A stretch of DNA of 28,047 nucleotides from positions 1-28,047 of the forward strand of contig JBLIDK010000028.1 of the NCBI GenBank assembly GCA_047632595.1. The letters are read 5' to 3'. Shown piece by piece: positions 23,631 to 28,047 of the stretch (within the stretch, counting starts at the first letter, position 1; each line of letters opens with the position of its first letter). The translations under genes were made by a program, and so were the position numbers. The notes below the pieces were generated by a model, which was given only the letters and a program-made list of their open reading frames with translations, was not told where the DNA came from and did no database searches. The DNA is from JBLIDK01 sp047632595. GTDB taxonomy: Bacteria > Bacteroidota > Bacteroidia > Sphingobacteriales > Sphingobacteriaceae.

Positions 23631-23996
23631 TTAAGCATATTGCTTGGTGGAAAGCATTACAAGTGTACATGCTAAAACTGGTTCAATGTTGTTAGCTTTC
23701 AATAGTTCAATTAACTCTGGGTTTTCTGTCCCAGGATTGAAAATAACCCTACGTGGTTTGAGATTTAAAATGTAATCAATCCATTCACTTTGGTGTTTTG
23801 GACCTACATAAAGTGTTACCGTGTCTATTTCACCTGGAGCAAATGAAGGCTTTCCATTCAAAATACTAATTCCTGCTACTTCACCTGATTTGATTCCAAC
23901 GGGCACTACCTCAAGCCCATTTCTGACTAAAGCATGAATTGCAAGATATGCATATCTCTGTGGGTTAGGTGTTGCGCCTAGGACTAGTGTTTTCAT
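23631..23996 (-). CDS. CoA-binding domain protein (YccU-like)
   Basis: 121 residues. The start MKTLVLGATPNPQRYAYLA is the CoA_binding_2 (PF13380-type) Rossmann signature (GAs.NP.RYa). The middle VTLYVGPKHQSEWIDYIL and the end FNPGTENPELIELLKANNIEPVLACTLVML are well conserved in the family. It is a soluble, single-domain protein that binds CoA or a related nucleotide. Its physiological role is not established. It stands alone in a region of remnants, and its ATG at 23996 has no exact -7 box. Confidence 0.9.
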   Translation of the reverse strand: MKTLVLGATPNPQRYAYLAIHALVRNGLEVVPVGIKSGEVAGISILNGKPSFAPGEIDTVTLYVGPKHQSEWIDYILNLKPRRVIFNPGTENPELIELLKANNIEPVLACTLVMLSTKQYA

Positions 23997-24161
23997 AAAT
24001 TTTTAACAAAAAACTACGAAATTTGTTAGCTCTTGCATCTTAAAATAGTTTCTCCATTCTAATATCACAGCGTTGGTATATTGCATCTGAATTATCGGTT
24101 TTAATAGACTTAAAACCTAGTTTAAATACTATTAAGATAGTGTAGAAATGCATTTAATAAG

Positions 24162-27100
24162 TTATAGCTTAACTACTCTTTTGGTCAAAGTCTCGTTATT
24201 AAATCCGGTTATTTTTACAAAATAAACACCCGAATTAACCCTGCTAAGATTAAGCTCATATCCATTTGTTTTGGTTGTAGATTCGGTCATCAATTTACCC
24301 AAAACAGAATAAACTTTCACCGACTTAATATTTTGTCCGTTTAAGTTTAATTGAACAACACCAGAAGTTGGATTTGGATACAGCTCAATATCTTTATCAA
24401 AAACTAAATTCTCAACAGAAGCAGGTGGATTTGGATTTTCACTAACATACATGAAGTATGATGTTGTATCAGTACCACAGTTGGTGCTAATTAGTAATAA
24501 AGAAATTTCTACTAAACCAGTGTCGGTAAATGAATAAACCAAATTTGTGTCGGTAGAAGCAGGATCTCCATTTACAAGCCATATTAATGAATCTGCATAA
24601 ACACTACTGTTTACAAATTCTAAGTCTTGATGTGTTAATACAGAATCGAAATAACTAAAAGACCCAACTGGTCTGAAAAAATGATTCGTTTCGATAACAT
24701 TTGTTTCAAGCTCATCCGAACAAATCCCTGCACTTATTATTGCTTTGAAGTAATTGACTCCACTAAAATATCCTTTAACTGAATCAGTAGTTTGAGAAGG
24801 CAGCAATTCAAACTCAATACTGTCCGTTGAATAATACCAAGCGAAATCCAATTCAGTTTGTTGTGCTAAATAGACTTTCACTTTTTCTTCACCACAAACT
24901 GTTTCATTCTCAGCTACTATTAATCCATTTGGTGCAATTTCAGAGTTTGTCTTAATTTCTGTTTCAACCTGAATAGATTGCATACAATCGCCATAGATAA
25001 TAGTTGCCCTATAAAAGGTGTTTTCACTTACTTCTACATTTAAGATATTATTGGTTGAATCTTGAATTTCATTATACTCTAACTCGTCTATACTTTGTTC
25101 CCAAATTATAGAATAACTAGTGGGCAGGTTTGCCAAGCTAATAGAGGTTTCTTCACCAATACAAACTGTATCTTTTTGATTCGAAATAGTTACATCAGGT
25201 GTCGGTTCTGAATTAGTATTTATCGTAATGGATTTAACAAGTTCTGTTTGGCATTGACCATAAGTAATTACTGCTCCAAATTCTTGGTCTTGGGAAATTA
25301 CATACTTTAACGTGTCTTGGATTTGCCCACTTATTACTGTATAGTTATCATTTTGATCTATTGTGTACCATTCTCTTGTGGCGTCCAATGGAACACCATC
25401 TAAATAAACCACAGCTTCAGAACCGGCACATATAAGATTATTTAAAGTGGCAATACTTATTTCGAGTTCCGGATCACTGAACACTTCCGCTTTGGCTACT
25501 AGGGATGTGTCAAATCCGCAAGAGCCCGATGAAATAAGTGCCTTAACAAAAACTTTAGTCGTTGGATTTAAAACTAATGTATCATTAGTTGGATTTTGAG
25601 CCGCACTATAGTTTATGCTATCGGTACTTTTTAACCAGTAAACCGACTTAGTATTATCTTCTACATAAAATTTAATTGCTGAACCTGAACAGATGTTTGT
25701 AGCATTATTCACCGATTTCACTTCTTTTTTATACGCTGTTGTTGTACAAATAGTTTTGCAGAAAACATTATTTGAGAAAACCGTGTCTGAAGGTAATGAG
25801 CTGTTTACTAATCGCACACAGAGTTTATTTTCTTTTTCTAAGACATCATGTTTTAAAGTAAAAGTGAAGTTTTCTGTATCGTAAGTGTTCAATAAAGAAG
25901 TGATTGTGTGATTTTGAGCTGTAGTCCACATTGAACCATTATCAACAGAATATTGAAATTGCACTTGTGAATCGATTAAAGATGAACGCCCATTGTTAGT
26001 CATCTCTAACGCAATTTCTAACAAGTTCCCCGTTTTTATAGTACTTATGTCAGTTACTGCCAAATCAAACAAGTCAACTATAAATTCATCAGCACCAATA
26101 TCAGGAGCGGTTTCATCCCTAGGTTCGCCATCAAAATCTTCCGTAACATAAGGTAACTTAATAGCTTTCGCGTTTAATTCAGACTTAAAAGTGTGCAAGT
26201 CATTATTACTTAAAAACTCTGGATCTACAACTAAAGATTTATCACCATACGATGTAAATGTTTTATAATCAGCAAGGTTTACATAACCTACATTATTTAC
26301 TTTGGTAATATAAAGTCCATTTGTTTTGAGGTTGTTGTAATCACATTGCGTCACATAGCCTGAAGAATGAATTGCAATGAGAATCCCTTCAGCAGTATTG
26401 ACAAGGTTATTGTTAATTATTCGAATACCAGAACCTCCTAAAATATAAACGTTATAAGGCGTAAGGTCTTCTCCTTCGCCTCCTTCTACAGGAGTTGCAT
26501 TGTTTGTATGAAGTACCGTATTGTTTGCAATATTTATACTTGAAGATCCATTTATAAAAATACCGCTATGTACCCAATATTTTCCTGAACCCAGAACCTC
26601 TTCAGGCGGATCTACTGAACGTGGCGCAACACCGCTTTTTGAAATCATGTTATTAAAAATATTACAATTAACATTGTAAAGTCCTAAGCGGATAGCATTT
26701 AAAAAACTACCTTGAATTGAATTCCCCTCAACTGTTGTATTTCTACAACTAACAAGCTCAATTGCAATTCCTTGAGCTCCACCTTGAGATTCAACAGTAG
26801 TGTGAATAATATTACCTTTAATTTTAGAATTCCAAATACTTCCCATTGCTAAAGCTCTATTTTCTGGAGTTTGAAAAATATTGCCTTGCACTAGGTTGTT
26901 GTAAGTGTATTGCCCAAATTGATCCCAAAAAACACTAAACTGACCACCACTTAAGGTGTTGTTAATTAATGTTAAATCTTGTGCGTTATTTCCTGGTTGA
27001 AAAATTGTAAAGTCATTAATGTTAGTTTCATCCTTATTTGCAATTAATATTGCCGCAGATTCTACCCCTGAAGTTGCCTCAGCTCCTGTACTAATAGGAG

Positions 27101-27641
27101 GACCTATTGATATATTACACCCATCAATGATGATAAATCGAGTTAGTTTGCAAATGTGTAGTCCCGTCTGAAAAACCAACCCTGAATTATTAATACTTAT
27201 ATTTTTGATCGATACATATTGAGCTGCATCAAGCCTTAAAACGTAATGATTATTCATTGTTTTCTTTTGAACATCAGCAATTTGTTCTTTTAAAGTCTTG
27301 TTTGGGTCGTAGTTATTGTCTTTTGGTGGGGTTAATGTTACATCTTGTGGATTTCCAGACGCAGACTGAAAAACCACACGGTTTGCGGCGCTTATACCAG
27401 GTATGTAGCCAATAGTAATACGCTCAATATAAACACCTAGTTTAATATTAAAAATAACAGGACCACTTACCCCTTTACTAGAAACATCGGCAACTGCAGC
27501 TTCAATGGTGGCATAGTTTACATTAACATCAGCAGGATTGTTGGAAATGATATAAGTTCCAATTAATGGCTGTGAGTAGGAATTTATACTAATTGCAAGA
27601 AACAAGATTAAGATAGTGCTTTGGAATAATTTTTTTGTCAT
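24162..27641 (-). CDS. T9SS-secreted beta-helix / Ig-like surface protein
   Basis: 1159 residues from ATG 27641. The upstream in-frame ATG at 27743 would place 34 extra residues before the signal peptide, and a promoter box (27684-27677) lies between the two starts, so it is rejected. Signal peptide MTKKLFQSTILILFLAISINS. Residues about 35-510 form a pectin-lyase-like beta-helix (NYATIEAAVADV, then many N-N-x-I rungs), ending in DIGADEF at about residue 517. Then comes a CARDB-like domain (DLAVTDIST), four Ig-like modules of about 85-90 residues with C...G spacing (about 645-990), a PKD-like module, and a type A T9SS sorting domain at about 1080-1159 (ELYPNPTSGVVQL ... SGVYFVKI). Predicted to be at the cell surface; ligand unknown. 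The tandem Ig modules show signs of internal duplication. Confidence 0.93.
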   Translation of the reverse strand: MTKKLFQSTILILFLAISINSYSQPLIGTYIISNNPADVNVNYATIEAAVADVSSKGVSGPVIFNIKLGVYIERITIGYIPGISAANRVVFQSASGNPQDVTLTPPKDNNYDPNKTLKEQIADVQKKTMNNHYVLRLDAAQYVSIKNISINNSGLVFQTGLHICKLTRFIIIDGCNISIGPPISTGAEATSGVESAAILIANKDETNINDFTIFQPGNNAQDLTLINNTLSGGQFSVFWDQFGQYTYNNLVQGNIFQTPENRALAMGSIWNSKIKGNIIHTTVESQGGAQGIAIELVSCRNTTVEGNSIQGSFLNAIRLGLYNVNCNIFNNMISKSGVAPRSVDPPEEVLGSGKYWVHSGIFINGSSSINIANNTVLHTNNATPVEGGEGEDLTPYNVYILGGSGIRIINNNLVNTAEGILIAIHSSGYVTQCDYNNLKTNGLYITKVNNVGYVNLADYKTFTSYGDKSLVVDPEFLSNNDLHTFKSELNAKAIKLPYVTEDFDGEPRDETAPDIGADEFIVDLFDLAVTDISTIKTGNLLEIALEMTNNGRSSLIDSQVQFQYSVDNGSMWTTAQNHTITSLLNTYDTENFTFTLKHDVLEKENKLCVRLVNSSLPSDTVFSNNVFCKTICTTTAYKKEVKSVNNATNICSGSAIKFYVEDNTKSVYWLKSTDSINYSAAQNPTNDTLVLNPTTKVFVKALISSGSCGFDTSLVAKAEVFSDPELEISIATLNNLICAGSEAVVYLDGVPLDATREWYTIDQNDNYTVISGQIQDTLKYVISQDQEFGAVITYGQCQTELVKSITINTNSEPTPDVTISNQKDTVCIGEETSISLANLPTSYSIIWEQSIDELEYNEIQDSTNNILNVEVSENTFYRATIIYGDCMQSIQVETEIKTNSEIAPNGLIVAENETVCGEEKVKVYLAQQTELDFAWYYSTDSIEFELLPSQTTDSVKGYFSGVNYFKAIISAGICSDELETNVIETNHFFRPVGSFSYFDSVLTHQDLEFVNSSVYADSLIWLVNGDPASTDTNLVYSFTDTGLVEISLLLISTNCGTDTTSYFMYVSENPNPPASVENLVFDKDIELYPNPTSGVVQLNLNGQNIKSVKVYSVLGKLMTESTTKTNGYELNLSRVNSGVYFVKITGFNNETLTKRVVKL

Positions 27642-27676
27642 TACGATTAAATATTTACTAGTACAGAGATAGGTAT

Positions 27677-27684
27677 CAAACTTA
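27677..27684 (-). promoter_or_regulatory. -7 box TAAGTTTG of the beta-helix gene
   Basis: The minus strand reads TAAGTTTG, a perfect TAnnTTTG, ending 35 nt before ATG 27641. No TTG is at a proper distance. It supports the downstream start. Confidence 0.5.
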
Positions 27685-27854
27685 CTATTTTTAACCCACT
27701 TTTTTAACATTTTTATGACAAATTGCCGTTTTGTTAAAAACATCTTCTTTTAGTCTTGTTTACAGAATAATAGATACTTATAAAATTAAAAATAGTTTTT
27801 CCCACAATAATTCGTAGATTATTTACATATTTGAGGGAAAAATTGCTTAACCTT

Positions 27855-28047
27855 ATGTCCAAACTAGCACGCCTTTGTGCCTTATTTATATTTGTTTTGT
27901 TTTCAGCCTTAACTTATGGTCAAAGTTCTGCTGGAACAGAGTTCTATTTAACTTTTTTGACCAATAGCTCTAGTTTAATTACTTTAAGTGTAAACATAAG
28001 CGCTATTACAAATGCCAAAGTAATATTAACAGGTCCAGGGTTTCTCG
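27855..28047 (+). CDS. Secreted protein, N-terminus only (right edge)
   Basis: The frame from ATG 27855 stays open to the right edge (64 codons). MSKLARLCALFIFVLFSALTYGQ is a signal peptide. The mature start SSAGTEFYLTFLTNSS resembles the (G)TEFW(L)TF opening of large Bacteroidota surface proteins with an IgGFc-binding-like N-terminal domain, but this piece is too short to be sure. A box with one mismatch (CATATTTG) is at 27826-27833. It diverges from the T9SS beta-helix gene. Confidence 0.75.
   Translation, partial: MSKLARLCALFIFVLFSALTYGQSSAGTEFYLTFLTNSSSLITLSVNISAITNAKVILTGPGFL

Noticed and set aside
27642..27743. Longer N-terminus of the T9SS beta-helix protein (start at 27743)
   Set aside because: It would put 34 residues before a clear signal peptide, and a perfect -7 box lies between the two start codons.

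Overview
The window comes from the chromosome of a Bacteroidota bacterium, most likely a marine-type flavobacterium or cryomorph relative. The DNA is AT-rich and Shine-Dalgarno sequences are absent. Several genes are preceded by the Bacteroidota -7 element TAnnTTTG. Large secreted beta-helix and PKD-type proteins end in type IX secretion (T9SS) sorting domains. No rRNA, tRNA, CRISPR array or phage gene was seen.

Layout. Positions 1-6422 hold two large surface proteins: a partial beta-helix protein on the minus strand, running off the left edge, and a 1167-residue SBBP/PKD protein. The noncoding stretch between them carries an imperfect tandem repeat with a promoter-like box and a truncated YCII-domain pseudogene. 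Positions 6419-15429 are a kynurenine (tryptophan) degradation locus in two divergent arms. The minus arm is SDR - aldehyde dehydrogenase (2-aminomuconate semialdehyde type) - RidA-like 2-aminomuconate deaminase - lipoprotein - glycosyltransferase, with overlapping or nearly touching genes. The plus arm is 3-hydroxyanthranilate 3,4-dioxygenase - fasciclin protein (frame-damaged) - kynureninase - kynurenine 3-monooxygenase. The plus arm is interrupted at 11842-12666 by two near-identical palindrome-ended repeats flanking a small GIY-YIG nuclease gene.

Positions 15426-22720 are mostly housekeeping and envelope genes: an OmpA-type lipoprotein, a polysaccharide deacetylase, a TolC/HlyD-type efflux pair without its permease, gpsA, a DUF4293 membrane protein and pabB. 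Positions 22805-23628 are a decayed patch with two gene remnants. After it come a small CoA-binding protein, a 1159-residue T9SS beta-helix protein, and the start of a further secreted protein at the right edge.

How the genes work together. KMO, kynureninase and the dioxygenase take kynurenine through 3-hydroxykynurenine and 3-hydroxyanthranilate to 2-amino-3-carboxymuconate semialdehyde. The aldehyde dehydrogenase and the RidA enzyme act later, on 2-aminomuconate semialdehyde and 2-aminomuconate. The decarboxylase that links the halves (ACMSD), and the enzymes that make kynurenine from tryptophan, are not in the window. The strongest lead for something undescribed is the GIY-YIG gene bracketed by palindrome-ended repeats. 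Other leads are an SDR lacking its catalytic Tyr and Lys, a lipoprotein/glycosyltransferase pair in the kynurenine operon, and a run of promoters only 3-5 nt from the start codon.
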